A stretch of DNA of 64,000 nt, taken from the NCBI GenBank assembly GCA_963281255.1, contig OY725506.1, forward strand, positions 1,469,001-1,533,000, written 5' to 3'. Both the position numbers and the translations under genes were made by a program. Source of the stretch: Aphrocallistes beatrix. Taxonomy: Eukaryota > Porifera > Hexactinellida > Sceptrulophora > Aphrocallistidae. The stretch's first letter is position 1. The number at the start of each line of letters is the position of its first letter. Below the pieces are notes generated by a model. The model saw only the letters and a program-made list of their open reading frames with translations. It searched no databases and was not told the DNA's origin. Positions 44,101 through 54,792 of the stretch are shown piece by piece.

Positions 44101-44702
44101 CACTCTCTAATCAGTTTCAGATTAATTTAACATGGAAGATGGTTAGGATCAGCGTGTTATATACTTGTATGGTGCTAGGACTTTTTATAAACTGTCAACT
44201 ACCTTTGTTGAACTGTTAGTGTATTCTACTTCTGCAAAATTTGGAGAAATGTAGTTGTCATTCTCTTCTGATCGCATTTATTGCGTGGGGAGAGTGAAGC
44301 AAGAATAAGTTGAGTTAGGTTAGTATAATATCGTTAAGCACGTGCGGACCAGTTGTAAATGTTAAAATATACAAATTCAACCAAAGCATTAATATTCCAG
44401 CTCCCTCCCGCCGTCACTGTTGTTAAGCAGAGCATTAAAGGAACGCGTTACAGGTGCATCCTGACTGGAGCTCGCTCCTTACAGTATAATTCAATAGAGC
44501 CCTTTTCTTGATATGCTAACCTTCTCATGTTTTCATTTTTATTTTTGGTCAATTACTATTTATTTGAAGAAGCAAATATTTTGAAAATACATTTTGAAGT
44601 AGCGTATAGAGGAGCGCTCCTAAATTTCATGAATGCTTAATACTCTGCAGATAAGGAATATGAAAAATGATCAATTTGCTTGGGAAAACAGTACCTGACT
44701 TG
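41188..44702. other. Gene-free stretch
   Basis: 3.5 kb of AT-rich DNA. Short open frames such as that at 43090-43284 are hydrophobic by composition and show no domain. No transposon ends were identified. Confidence 0.5.
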
Positions 44703-45358
44703 CAGTGGCGCCTCCAGAGAGTTTAATTTAAGGGGCCAACTTTTAAATTCGACTGTCCTAGAATGAGAAGACCAGCGTTGCTGCAAGGTCTTTGGGACTT
44801 GTCCCCCATAAAACTTTCAAATCTTAGACGCTGAAATATCGATCCACAGCTATTCTAACCATTTACCATGAGACAATAATTTTGATCTAATTGATCTTAT
44901 TATTCATTCATTTTGATGCATAAAAATCAAAACAAAATTATTCTATAACTTTCACTCTATAACTTTATTGGGGGGCATGGCCAGAGGCGGCGCCAGGACG
45001 CCGCCACTGGGGGGGCACCTTGGGTGTACAAATCATTTCCAGTGGGGCACCAACATTTTTTTGGTACAGATTACCCGCCAATGAGAACTAATAGGTATAT
45101 AGTCATATATATATATATATATATACACACACATACATATTATGTTATTTTCTTACACTTACTGTTATTTTATTACACTTAAATATTGGTGTACACTATT
45201 GAATTAGAGAAACATGTTTATCGATATAATAGAAGCCTAGTAAAATAGTGCGAAGGCATGGACAAATGAATGACGCATGTATTCCTGTCGGAAATTGGTC
45301 CCCCCCTGGCGCCGCCACTGGGCATGGCGTCCCTGGCTCCCCTATGGAGCCGCTACTG
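44703..45358. mobile_element. Outer hAT-like MITE containing a second MITE
   Basis: Starts CAGTGGCGCCTCCAGAG and ends with the inverted ...TGGAGCCGCTACTG. Flanks CTGACTTG (44695-44702) and GTGACTTG (45359-45366) match at 7 of 8 bases. Its interior is interrupted by the element at 44982-45320. Confidence 0.75.
44982..45320. mobile_element. Inner hAT-like MITE nested in the outer one
   Basis: Begins CAGAGGCGGCGCCAGG and ends ...CTGGCGCCGCCACTG. It is flanked exactly by GGCATGGC on both sides (44974-44981 and 45321-45328). It includes an (AT)n(AC)n tract near 45105-45135. No coding is seen. Confidence 0.8.
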
Positions 45359-45366
45359 GTGACTTG

Positions 45367-46675
45367 GTTTGTCACAATAGACAATTGATTTAATCCATAC
45401 TTTTGATACTTTTAATGAAAAGAGTTCATTTTTGTAGTCTCTACATGCGGCATCTAACATGCCTCGTGATCTTGAAAATCTATATCAATTTTACCAAATA
45501 TTGGACAACGCACAGAGTTTAATGCAACTGTTGCATGTAACCCTTGTTGCACAAAACTCCAACATACGAAGCGGTAATGTTGCATGGAAATTTCAACATA
45601 ACGGGATAACAATGTTGCATTCAAATGATATAGGGAGTCAAGGGGGTACTCCTTAGGATTGGCACCCTTGGTAATAAAGTTGTAAACGTTTACGTATGTT
45701 CTTAATGGCTATAACACTACATGCATTTGTATAAATAAACATTGAGTTCTCTCCATACATCCCAGAAGTTTTCCAGTGTGAATTTACTAATTTATTAACA
45801 GTTCACTGCAAAATGACACACTTAGAAGTGCCTTTAGTGGCATGGCAGTTGTCCACCCCCTCGCCTAGTTACCCAACTCAGCTGGCTCTCTCTCGAAATT
45901 GTATCCAATGAACTTAAATAGGTTGACTTTTGTAATCAAGAGCACTCAGTAAGGGGTATTCCTTTTCTCTACAAGTACATGAGTGAAGATAAATGAAGAC
46001 ATTCTCTAATCACTTTAACTTCTTTTTTCCCTTCTTTCAGTCGTTTTACAAGTGTGAGTATTTTATCAATTACTCTAACAACTTATTGTTCATGTATGCT
46101 TTTTTCAAAAATAGTTGATATCTATACGCAGCTGTTCTAAATAAAGATAGATCGACACAGCAAATTTTGTAACCATACTATTCTAAAATATCGCTCCAGT
46201 TTGCTCTCCGAAAACAGGCTATACATACACATACTAAGACTCGTAGTACATCTATCTTTATATATATTATATGCTATTAATCACATTAATTGCTTAGTGT
46301 CAAAAAATAACATTTTAGACCAAAATTTGTTATACGTATACTTCTCAAGAAATCTGATGGAACTCTACTCCCTTAAAACCCGTAGATTAACTAACTTCAA
46401 TTTCGGATAACCAGACAAACCCTGACATTTACTTTATCAGATTTTGATATTAAATCAGAGTTCTCTACACTCTCCTATGATTAGAAAGTAGCAATGGTGT
46501 CTTGTCTCAGACATGGCTTACTATATATTTAGTAAGCCATGTCTCAGTATAATATATAATAATTATATCTTAAAGGCAAACAGATAATGTTGATGTAATT
46601 GCATTATAACTATTACTTGTCTGCGTATATTACATCATCCTTACTATTAAAACTCGATTGTTATTTGTGTATATA
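45367..46675. other. Gene-free stretch
   Basis: Short open frames only. Several GTTGCAT/ATGCAAC words near 45520-45620 and a small palindrome near 46510-46545 (GACATGGCTTACTATATATT...) are the only structure seen. Confidence 0.45.
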
Positions 46676-48027
46676 CAGGGTGTATCATAAGTGCTGTCGT
46701 ATTATAAAATTTACATTTATGCTCGTTTATTCAATGTAAAATATTCTATTTTATTTACCAATGTAATCTCCAGATCTATTAATTACTTCACTAATACGAT
46801 TATGCATATCATTTATTAAATTTTGAAGAATCGTAGGTTCAACCCTTGCCCACTCCTTTTTCAAATTATCTACGAGGGCATTTAGCGTGCAGACTTCAGG
46901 GAGTTTACTGAGATTTTCTCCAAGTATAGCCCACAAATTTTCAATGGGGTTCAGGTCCGGAGAGTTACCTGGCCAGTCAGCCTTCGCCCAATACCTTGGT
47001 AAATTCTCTGAGCACCAAACCTGGGTTAGCTTGGCCGTGTGCGCTGGAGCACCATCCTGCATAAAAATGGCTTGAGACATGTTTTCAAGCATAGCTCGTT
47101 CCAGAATTGTACCAGAATCTGATGTTCGGTTGACTGCATTCATGCAAGTGAGTTTCAAGATGTTCTCACGATAATACTCTCCATTTACACTCTGTTTTTG
47201 AGGAATAATATGGAGCTCTGAAGCTGACAGTGCCCTATGCGACATCATGCCCCAAACCTGAATTTTCGCCGGAAACTTGACCTTTTGAAAGGCGGAACAT
47301 CGATCGAACTATGTGACCATACCCTATCGTTCTGCCGGTTTGGTGGTGCAAATAGTTGAAAGGGCGATTCATCTGACCATAGAACCTTCTGCCAATCTGT
47401 TACAGTCCAGTTCTTGTGTTTTAGAGAAAAATTGAGTCGATTTTGCTTCATTTTCTCTGTAAGGCGGGGGATCTGTTGCCTCTTGTATGGGTAAACATTG
47501 ATTGAATTTCTCAAATAGCGATGAACAGTTGAATGAGATGCTGTGTAACCTGAATTGACTAAATTACGCGCTATTGTCCTTGTAGACTTCCCTCTTTTCC
47601 CCAAAGTTTTAGAAATTATGATTTTAGGGATGCGAGAGAGGATTTTTGGGCGTCCGTTTCTTGGCAATGTTTCCATGGACTTGCCTAGTATATCCCGACG
47701 AGACCATCTCTGAACCGATCTAAGCGAAACATCGAGTTTTTCCGCGACTATTTTCATTGTCAAACCGGCCTTAAGCATCCCAATGGCTTTACTACGAACT
47801 TCAATACCATGGTCATTGACAAACATTTTCTGAAAATAATAATAAAATACAAAAGTTGGGGAAAATCGACAAGAAGAGAGAAAATAATTGAAATATGTGC
47901 TGAGAACTAGCCACAATACTTTAAAATAATAGAATAATAGCAAACAAATACGTTAAGTATATGGGCGCTGATTAAATTCAAACTGAAAATAGGATTGGAT
48001 ATACGACAGCACTTTTGATACACCCTG
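46676..48027 (-). mobile_element. Tc1-like transposon with 27-bp terminal repeats
   Basis: 1,352 bp between TA sites. The ends begin CAGGGTGTATCATAAGTGCT and CAGGGTGTATCAAAAGTGCT and differ at one position in 27. It encodes a single minus-strand transposase with one frameshift. It differs in sequence from the element at 39860. Confidence 0.92.
46751..47826 (-). pseudogene. Tc1-like transposase, single frameshift
   Basis: Starts MFVNDHGIEVRSKAIGML at 47826. It has a helix-turn-helix domain (MKIVAEKLDVSLRSVQRWSR), a GRP hinge, the first catalytic Asp in VLWSDESPF, and then a frame change near 47245. The second frame supplies FMQDGAPAHT (second Asp) and SPDLNPIENLWAILG (Glu), the DD34E arrangement. 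Apart from the one shift nearly all of a 345-residue transposase is readable, so the loss is recent. Confidence 0.9.
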
Positions 48028-48029
48028 TA

Positions 48030-48320
48030 TATATATCTCTGTAACGAATTGATTGAAGAAACTGCCGGGCTCAGAAAGCTGATTTTTGGCATGTGGGAGT
48101 CTTTTGGCTATGGCTCCAGTAAATTCTGAGTTCAGAGCAAAATGTCGACTCATCATGGAATTATGACGTCATTGTCACATTTTTAAAAGTTAAGCAACAC
48201 AGTTATTCGGGCATAACTCAGCAATTATAGGAGATAGAAGGCTGAAATTTTAATAGAATCTGTGTACTAACATACCTCACATATGATGCAACTATTATCA
48301 AAAAAATGATGACTCATCAC
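48030..48320 (+). repeat. Dispersed repeat R, plus orientation
   Basis: CTGTAACGAATTGATTGA, then TTTTTGGCATGTGGGAGT, then TTGGCTATGGCTCCA, and later GATAGAAGGCTGAAATTTTA also occur in the same order, inverted, at about 55941-56190. Similarity is high but patchy over about 270 bp. The Tc1 element at 46676-48027 abuts its TA-rich end. Confidence 0.8.
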
Positions 48321-48454
48321 TTTGTTATGACGTCATCATTACGCATCAATAAATTTTAAATTCACAAATTTGGTGATTTTTCGAGTGATATCGATTAGCA
48401 CAGTAGGACAGACATATTTAGAGATGTTATCTCCCTTATAATTAACCAATGTGA

Positions 48455-48545
48455 CTCCAGGCGACCGAAGGGAGCCTCCGGCGGACACAAAGTGTCCGCC
48501 AGCCGTGCAGCGCAAGCAAGCGCGAAGCGCGCTTGTATTACATAA
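48455..48545. repeat. GC-rich palindromic patch (GGCGGACAC/GTGTCCGCC)
   Basis: GGCGGACACAAAGTGTCCGCC is a perfect 9-bp inverted repeat with a 3-base loop, followed by GCGCGAAGCGCGCTTGTA. The inverse arrangement of closely related words is found near 26922-26975, so this is a dispersed repeat rather than a local accident. Confidence 0.65.
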
Positions 48546-48730
48546 TATCACAATAACATAAAATAATATTACATACGGACTGACATTAAAAATAGAATGA
48601 TTTAGGCTATCATGTGGATCCATACTGAATCCATAGATTAAATAGAAAAGTCCCTCCTTAATTAAGCTATATATACAAGTAGTATTGTACTAGATACGAA
48701 ATCTCAGCAGATTTTAATTCGTTGTAAGAA

Positions 48731-49849
48731 ATGACTATATTGAAGATTATAGCCTCATGGATACTGAAGATGTCCATATTAATTCTAGCATTCGAATTGA
48801 CTACACTCCTTATCCTTTCTTTCTTGTGGTCATTTTATTTCCTTCGCAAAATCTATAACGAAAAGAGAGAGTTAAAGTATATTTATTCTTTAAGAGGATC
48901 CATTTCTGAATTTAAATGGTCTATTAAATTGAAGAATCGTCAGATACAGCAAATAAGAGATAGGTTTCTGTTAATTATCTGTATGTCAGAATGCACACTT
49001 GTGCTATTGCCCTTATTTACCTTCACTATTTCCCCAGCTAAACAGAATGGTGCGACAGTTGATTTCTCCAATTGGATGCCGCAATACCATTTGGTGGATT
49101 TAATACAAGAGTTTTTTACTACCGATATCAGTTTCAAAATTCGTCTCGCCCTCATTTTGATTGTATTACTATCCATTTATATGCTTTCGAGAATACTAAC
49201 TGAGTTTTTGTGCAGCTGTTACAGCTTTTATCCAGTACAAGCCCATAATAAAACGAAAATATTACAGTCATTATATATCTTAGCTATCATTTTAATCATT
49301 GGAATAATTCCACACTTGGAGCTGCTTTATTTATGTATCTACATTGTTTGTATGGCATATGAGTTTCTTAGATTCGCGAAAGCCACCAAGCAACTTCGTC
49401 AATACTTATATCAACGTTATTTCGACTCACTTACTTTTGAGAATCATACCAAGTCGATTGTAAATTATTACAAGAGAGTATATCAGCACTTCACCATCGG
49501 ATCATACCTACTCACTGCTTCTTTGTTCTTGCATTTTCTATCTCTGACCATTTTGATATTTCATTCCATTCTTATGTGTATTTTAGATAATCCAGCCACG
49601 TTTCCTACTATCATCATATCTGAAGGAAGATTCACTCGTGAGAACAGTGCCTTACCTGATGGATTCCGTCGAGTGCTATACTTCTACGACTCAATTGTCT
49701 GTCTGATTGAGCCCATTATATTCAACTTGGGCTGGGCATTCCTCATTATTCCTTATTTGCTTATTACCATTAAAGGCATCTCATCTAAGGTATTGTCCAT
49801 TAGGCGTGGACACCAACCTATTGCAATCAATGTTACTAATTATGTTTAA
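48731..49849 (+). CDS. Seven-helix membrane protein, orphan family (divergent member)
   Basis: 372 residues in one exon. Hydrophobic segments at about 13-37, 82-104, 135-160, 180-200, 202-220, 254-285 and 326-352 give seven predicted helices. The loop between helices 5 and 6 is long and basic (about 220-253, with TKQLRQYLYQRYFDSLTFEN...YYKRVYQHF), matching in placement the loop of the cluster at 56.8-62.8 kb. The topology is receptor-like, but I do not see class A GPCR hallmarks (DRY, NPxxY) or another named family. It probably sits in the plasma membrane. The start is the first ATG in frame; the C-terminus ends shortly after an RRGH stretch. Confidence 0.78.
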   Translation: MTILKIIASWILKMSILILAFELTTLLILSFLWSFYFLRKIYNEKRELKYIYSLRGSISEFKWSIKLKNRQIQQIRDRFLLIICMSECTLVLLPLFTFTISPAKQNGATVDFSNWMPQYHLVDLIQEFFTTDISFKIRLALILIVLLSIYMLSRILTEFLCSCYSFYPVQAHNKTKILQSLYILAIILIIGIIPHLELLYLCIYIVCMAYEFLRFAKATKQLRQYLYQRYFDSLTFENHTKSIVNYYKRVYQHFTIGSYLLTASLFLHFLSLTILIFHSILMCILDNPATFPTIIISEGRFTRENSALPDGFRRVLYFYDSIVCLIEPIIFNLGWAFLIIPYLLITIKGISSKVLSIRRGHQPIAINVTNYV

Positions 49850-50845
49850 TGTCTTATTTCAAGTGTTTGTGGAGTTTGAGTGATTTTATTAAAACATGTT
49901 TACTGAAATTATATTATCTTGCAAGTTTGAATAATATTTTATTTATGGGCAAATCAGTATAGCTTGTTACACTTTCTGAAACTGACTAAACAAAATGTAT
50001 TTTAATGATTGTTAAAAGATTAATTATTCATTTAAGTAAACGATTTTAAAATCTATTGAATGGGCATGTCTGTTAATTTCCAATGATTAAAAGTCATTGT
50101 TTTCATGAAATCACATTCTATCATAGCTACCGTTATCTGATCCTTTGACTAAATCCTGAATCAGAGCCTATGTCCATTTGGAGTTGCACCATCAGTTGGT
50201 CGAAAAATTTCGGATTGGTTGATAAAAAATTCTCGTACTAGTAAGTCCCTGTAGACAGCTATGGACCCATTTACAAGACTATGCAATACAATCTGGTATG
50301 CGTACTGCGTAGTCCTGGTCCAGTAACGGGGCTGTGGTCCATTTGTGACATCATGGCTCTACACGCATATAAGAATGACAATCCACATCGAAAACTATGG
50401 CTACTATGCACATGGTTATATTGCATCCGCACAGGTGCATTAAAGTCTTGTAAATATATCTTGGACTAATTTTCATACATTTAATATAATCACTTGAAAA
50501 TAATCAATTTTTACCAAATTCCGAGAAGCCTGATTTTGATTGAAAATTATGTTTTAATTTAGTCGAAAACTTTTGATCGAAAGCTATAATTATGCATCTT
50601 CTCTCTCGACTCTGAGCAACGTATCGCCACTCAAGATGCCGTTTATGCAAGTACATAATTTTCAAATCAATTTCTATCGTATCCGAATTGGTGAATTTTC
50701 GATCTATTTCCAGGATCAAGAAATACCTTTTCGATAATTTAGTATAAAACTGTGTAATATAAAACAATTTTCCAACGTAGTAAAAACATTACGAGTATGC
50801 TTTTAATGTGACATATCATGTTTTTAATATTATCAAGTTTATTAT
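49850..50845. other. Intergenic region between the seven-helix gene and the glycosyltransferase gene
   Basis: AT-rich, with only two short unconvincing open frames. It presumably holds the 3' UTR on the left and the promoter of the glycosyltransferase on the right. Confidence 0.5.
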
Positions 50846-52777
50846 ATGAAGAAAAAGTATCGCATTTTACTCCTTCCCTTCTCCATTCTTATAACGCTTG
50901 TATTTTTGTGCGCATTATTACTAAAAACACACCAAAATCCTTCTACTCACGATAGTGAAGATATTCACGTCACGTCTGTCATTTGTGGACAAGATGCCAG
51001 TCGCACAGCTATGCCTTTCATCAAATCCCTTCTCTTCCACAGGCGCTCACATCTACATTTGCATATAATTACGGACAAACCAGCTTTCATAACCTTGTCT
51101 GTTATTTTTCAAACTTGGGATCTTGAAGATGTCTCAATTTCCTTCTACCTTTTGGAAACTTATGAATATTTACTATTGAATATCCCGAACAAACATCACT
51201 CCGGTCTATTTGGCCTTACTAAATTGATAGTAGAACAAATTCTTCCTGCAGAAATACACCGAGTCATTGTACTTGACACTGACATAGTTGTAATGGACAG
51301 CCTGCATGAGTTATGGAAGATGTTTGGAAGAATGAGACCACACCAGTTTGTAGGCTTAGTTGAGAATTTGAGTAATTACTATGTAGAGAAGCGCCTCTTC
51401 TCTCTGCTAGTTCGTGGATACAACACTGGTGTGATGCTGATGGATCTAAGTAAGATGCGAGAAATGAATTGGGGGGGTTTGTGGAGGATTGAGTGCGACC
51501 TGCTGAACAGGAAAATAGGCTCACTCAAACAAGCAGATCAAGACATAATGAATTCCTACCTTGAGAAGCATCCCAGCACTGTGTACCCTGTCACTTGTGT
51601 ATGGAATTACCAGATAAGTGCCAAGTCACTATCTAACCATATTTGTTCTTTTTCTGAAGAGAATCGTATTCGCATTGTACATTGGAACTCCCCCCAGAAA
51701 CACGAACTCAAGACAGCTGTAGCAAAAAGTTTCGAGGGTATATATCTAGCCTATTCAAGTCTAGACGGTAGAGCAGTTGAGAGGCGGATCATTCAGGGAC
51801 CTTTTTCTGCACAGCCAGCAGTCTCTAAAAGCACCGCAGGGACTTGCTCTAGTATTCATGAAGCTGGCTCTCGTATGTACCGTACGCATCCATTTTATAT
51901 TCCTTCTTCAGATCCAAACATCAAAACCACTGACATAACACTAGTGGCCCAACTGTCCATAGATAGACTGCCTATCGTAGAGAAAATCGCGAGACAATGG
52001 AAAGGTCCCATGAGCATTGCGATCTATACGATTGACTACGAGCTGGAGGCAATCCAATTATTCATACGGCAGTCTCACTCACTGAGCTCTCGTCAGAATA
52101 TCGCGTATCATCTAGTATTCAGAGCTGGTGATTTCTATCCAGTTAATTACCTGCGAAATGTTGCGATGAACTTCAGTTTGACTGAGACAGTCTTCTTTTC
52201 AGATGCAGACTTCCTTCCTATGAAAGATCTAGATATTTATCTCAGAAGCTGGCTCTCTGTGTTGGAGAACTCTGAAAGGAAGGCCTTTATTGTCCCTGCA
52301 TTTGAAACTCTCCAGTATAGATTCTCATCGCCTGGAGACAAGCCTCATTTGATACGTATGTGGGAAGATGGCTTGATTGATACCTTCAGACATTTCGAAT
52401 GGCCGAGAGGTCACGCCGCTACCAACTACACGTTCTGGAGGGAGTCACAATCTCCTTACAAGGTTGAATGGGATATGGACTACGAACCTTATGTTCTCCT
52501 CACTAAAAAAGGACCATTATTCGATACGCGGTTTGTCGGATTTGGTTGGAATAAAGTTTCTTTTATAATTGAATTAGACGCTATGGATTTTGAATTCTGG
52601 GTACTTCCAGATGTTTTTATGATCCATTTACCACACTCACCTTCTCTAGACGTCTCACACTTCAGAGATAGCAAAAAATATAGAATATGTCTGCAAGCAT
52701 TGAAAGAAATGTTCCTTTTGGATCTAGTAATACGCTACGGGACTTCAACACTCAAATATGCTCAGTTTGAAGAGTGA
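50846..52777 (+). CDS. LARGE-type bifunctional glycosyltransferase (GT8 plus GT49)
   Basis: 643 residues, a type II Golgi membrane protein with a short cytosolic tail (MKKKYR) and one anchor helix (about 7-27). The first catalytic domain (about 42-300) is GT8-like: HIITD (73-77), the metal-binding DTD at 144-146 in VIVLDTDIVVM, YNTGVMLMD, ADQDIMN and VHWNSPQKH. The second (about 362-605) is GT49-like with DAD at 453-455 in FFSDADFLP and the late motif FVGFGWNKVSF...FMIHLPHSPS. In vertebrate LARGE these domains add xylose and glucuronate alternately to make matriglycan on dystroglycan. The stem is shorter than in the roughly 750-residue vertebrate protein. Both metal motifs are intact. An AATAAA at 52802-52807 follows the stop. 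Confidence 0.92.
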   Translation: MKKKYRILLLPFSILITLVFLCALLLKTHQNPSTHDSEDIHVTSVICGQDASRTAMPFIKSLLFHRRSHLHLHIITDKPAFITLSVIFQTWDLEDVSISFYLLETYEYLLLNIPNKHHSGLFGLTKLIVEQILPAEIHRVIVLDTDIVVMDSLHELWKMFGRMRPHQFVGLVENLSNYYVEKRLFSLLVRGYNTGVMLMDLSKMREMNWGGLWRIECDLLNRKIGSLKQADQDIMNSYLEKHPSTVYPVTCVWNYQISAKSLSNHICSFSEENRIRIVHWNSPQKHELKTAVAKSFEGIYLAYSSLDGRAVERRIIQGPFSAQPAVSKSTAGTCSSIHEAGSRMYRTHPFYIPSSDPNIKTTDITLVAQLSIDRLPIVEKIARQWKGPMSIAIYTIDYELEAIQLFIRQSHSLSSRQNIAYHLVFRAGDFYPVNYLRNVAMNFSLTETVFFSDADFLPMKDLDIYLRSWLSVLENSERKAFIVPAFETLQYRFSSPGDKPHLIRMWEDGLIDTFRHFEWPRGHAATNYTFWRESQSPYKVEWDMDYEPYVLLTKKGPLFDTRFVGFGWNKVSFIIELDAMDFEFWVLPDVFMIHLPHSPSLDVSHFRDSKKYRICLQALKEMFLLDLVIRYGTSTLKYAQFEE

Positions 52778-53434
52778 CTCCATTCGGTAGGTATGAACCA
52801 AAATAAATTTTATCTATTTTATCCTTTGTTTCTTATGTATATTTAATAAAATTGATTATTTGATATGTAACAATACTCTACCAGGACGTATTCAAAGATT
52901 TTCCAACATAAATAGTTATTAAGTAACACTACTGTCATATTCATATGTCAATCTTATCGGTTTATTTTGTCTCATTACAATTATGAAGGGGACTCTCCTG
53001 CAGATAGATCGGCGTGTCGAAACAAGCAATCCTTTATACTTTAGAAATCGGGTATACTACATCGTATTTTTCTTACGATTCTAAACTGAAAAAAATGGTA
53101 AGAATAACCGGTTTTCCATTGCAGTATACAGGTACCAGGATTGCAATAAAACAATGTATGAATATCTCAATTTCCAAATTTTCTTCTGGGTAGCAAGCCT
53201 CTCAAATCCCTCAAACCATCAATCGCTAGCTTCCTATGGGTCTGGTTATGGTATAAAATATTTAAGAGTTGTGGGCCCATTAGTTATTAACAGTGCCCCA
53301 GGGTTCCCAATGTGGTTAATCCGCCCCTAGTACATACCAGGCATAGGTGCCATCTCTTTTTCCTGGTATTGTGTCAACATTTGGGGAAGTTGCAACTATG
53401 TAGTACGTACTTAGGAAAAAATGTGTCCAATATA
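52778..53434. other. Gene-free stretch after the glycosyltransferase gene
   Basis: Contains the glycosyltransferase 3' UTR and a TTCTTAC/GTAAGAA-rich patch near 53070-53110 related to the MITE that follows. No gene is seen. Confidence 0.45.
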
Positions 53435-53530
53435 CAGTCAAAACCTTTCTTATCGGGTTTTTCTTACTATCGTTTTTTTCTTACTGTTTAAACCTGTAAA
53501 GAAATAGTAAGAAAAAATCGGTTTCGACTG
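53435..53530. mobile_element. 96-bp pogo-like MITE
   Basis: CAGTCAAAACCTTTCTTATC at the left and ...AATCGGTTTCGACTG at the right form degenerate terminal repeats between TA sites. The interior is an imperfect palindrome of TTTCTTACT/AGTAAGAAA words. Too small to code. Confidence 0.7.
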
Positions 53531-53543
53531 TACTTCAAATATA

Positions 53544-54692
53544 CAGGGTGCGATTTAAGTTCTGTCCCATTTATATTTATCCATAACTTTGTGAATCCTT
53601 TGTATCATTGAAAATTCACGTATAGATTAAACCATGTTACAATACGAATTATGAATTGCTATTCAATGTATCCGCCTTTGATTTTATTTATAGCTTTTAT
53701 TCTGCCTGGTAAAGCCCCTACGGCGGCACGTAGGACCTCTTGGGGAACCTTCTCCCATTCTGCTACCGAAGATCTCTTCAAAGACTCAATACTTTAGTGA
53801 GATTTACTACAGGCATTTGTTTCGAGGATTGGCCAATCGAATAACCCATGGGGTTTAGGTCTGGGCTGTACGGAGTATATTGGTTATCACTGATAAACCC
53901 CAGAATATTGCTGCGAAACCAATCTTGAGTAGAATTTTCGGTATGGGCATGAGCTCTATCTTGTTGGAAGACGAAGGACCTCCCATTAAATATTGTTTGC
54001 CATAGGTTCTTCACAACCGGTCTAAAATCAACGAACAGTAGGCAGGAACGTTGATTTTAACTCCACTGGGGACAAAGACCCGATGTGTCCGTCCACTAGC
54101 GGATATTCCAGGCCAAATCATCACTGAGGGAGGCTTTTGCAACTTAGGGACATATCTGAGCATTTCTTTATTGCTACATGTCGTGAGTGATACTATTCTG
54201 TCATTTAGACTATTAGAAACCTCGTGGATTGTGAAAAATTTCTCATCTGATAGCAGAAAATTTTCCAGACCACTAGTAGCGTGCCGACCAAGTTCTCCCT
54301 CACTTCTCAGTAATTTCTTCTCTTTAACCTGCTCACTAAGGAAATGAATTTTGTTTCTTTTGTAACCTCGCATCCCTAAACAGATTTTCCCAACTTTGCG
54401 GATTGAAAACTCGGAAACTTTGAGTTCTAGAGTCATTTTTTCTCAGCGAACGCCGGGGATTTCGACGAATCCGTTCCCACACAGCCTTCTAGAGTTGAAG
54501 AGCCCTTATTGACGGCGGACGACCACTTCTTGCCTTGTCCGCAGTTCCTCCAATATCCTTGCATATCCTAATAGTACGATAGACAAACTTTCGCCTCGAT
54601 TCAGGAAACTTCAACAATTTCATTATTTCTGCATGTGTCCCGCCGGTTTTGAATTTTGAAATCAGTTCTAGTGTGATTATTACAGATCCATA
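53544..54692 (-). pseudogene. Third Tc1-like transposase relic
   Basis: The left terminus CAGGGTGCGATTTAAGTTCT starts at 53544 after TA. The coding relic reads on the minus strand from about 54692: an HTH region with ELISKFKTGGTHAEIMKLLK and ARSGRPPS, then NFLLSDEKFF (first Asp), FVFQQDRAHAHT (second Asp) and YSPDLNPMGYSI, where the usual third acidic position after SPDLNP is altered. Frames change near 54440 and 54010 and there are stops. The right terminal repeat was not found; the mariner relic begins about 100 bp beyond. Confidence 0.82.
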
Positions 54693-54792
54693 CTTAAACT
54701 CCTATTTACTGTTTAGTTTATCTAAATTGATCAAATACTTGAGAAGTTACATCAATGTTACATTTGTGGATGTTTGACTCGCAGTGATATTT

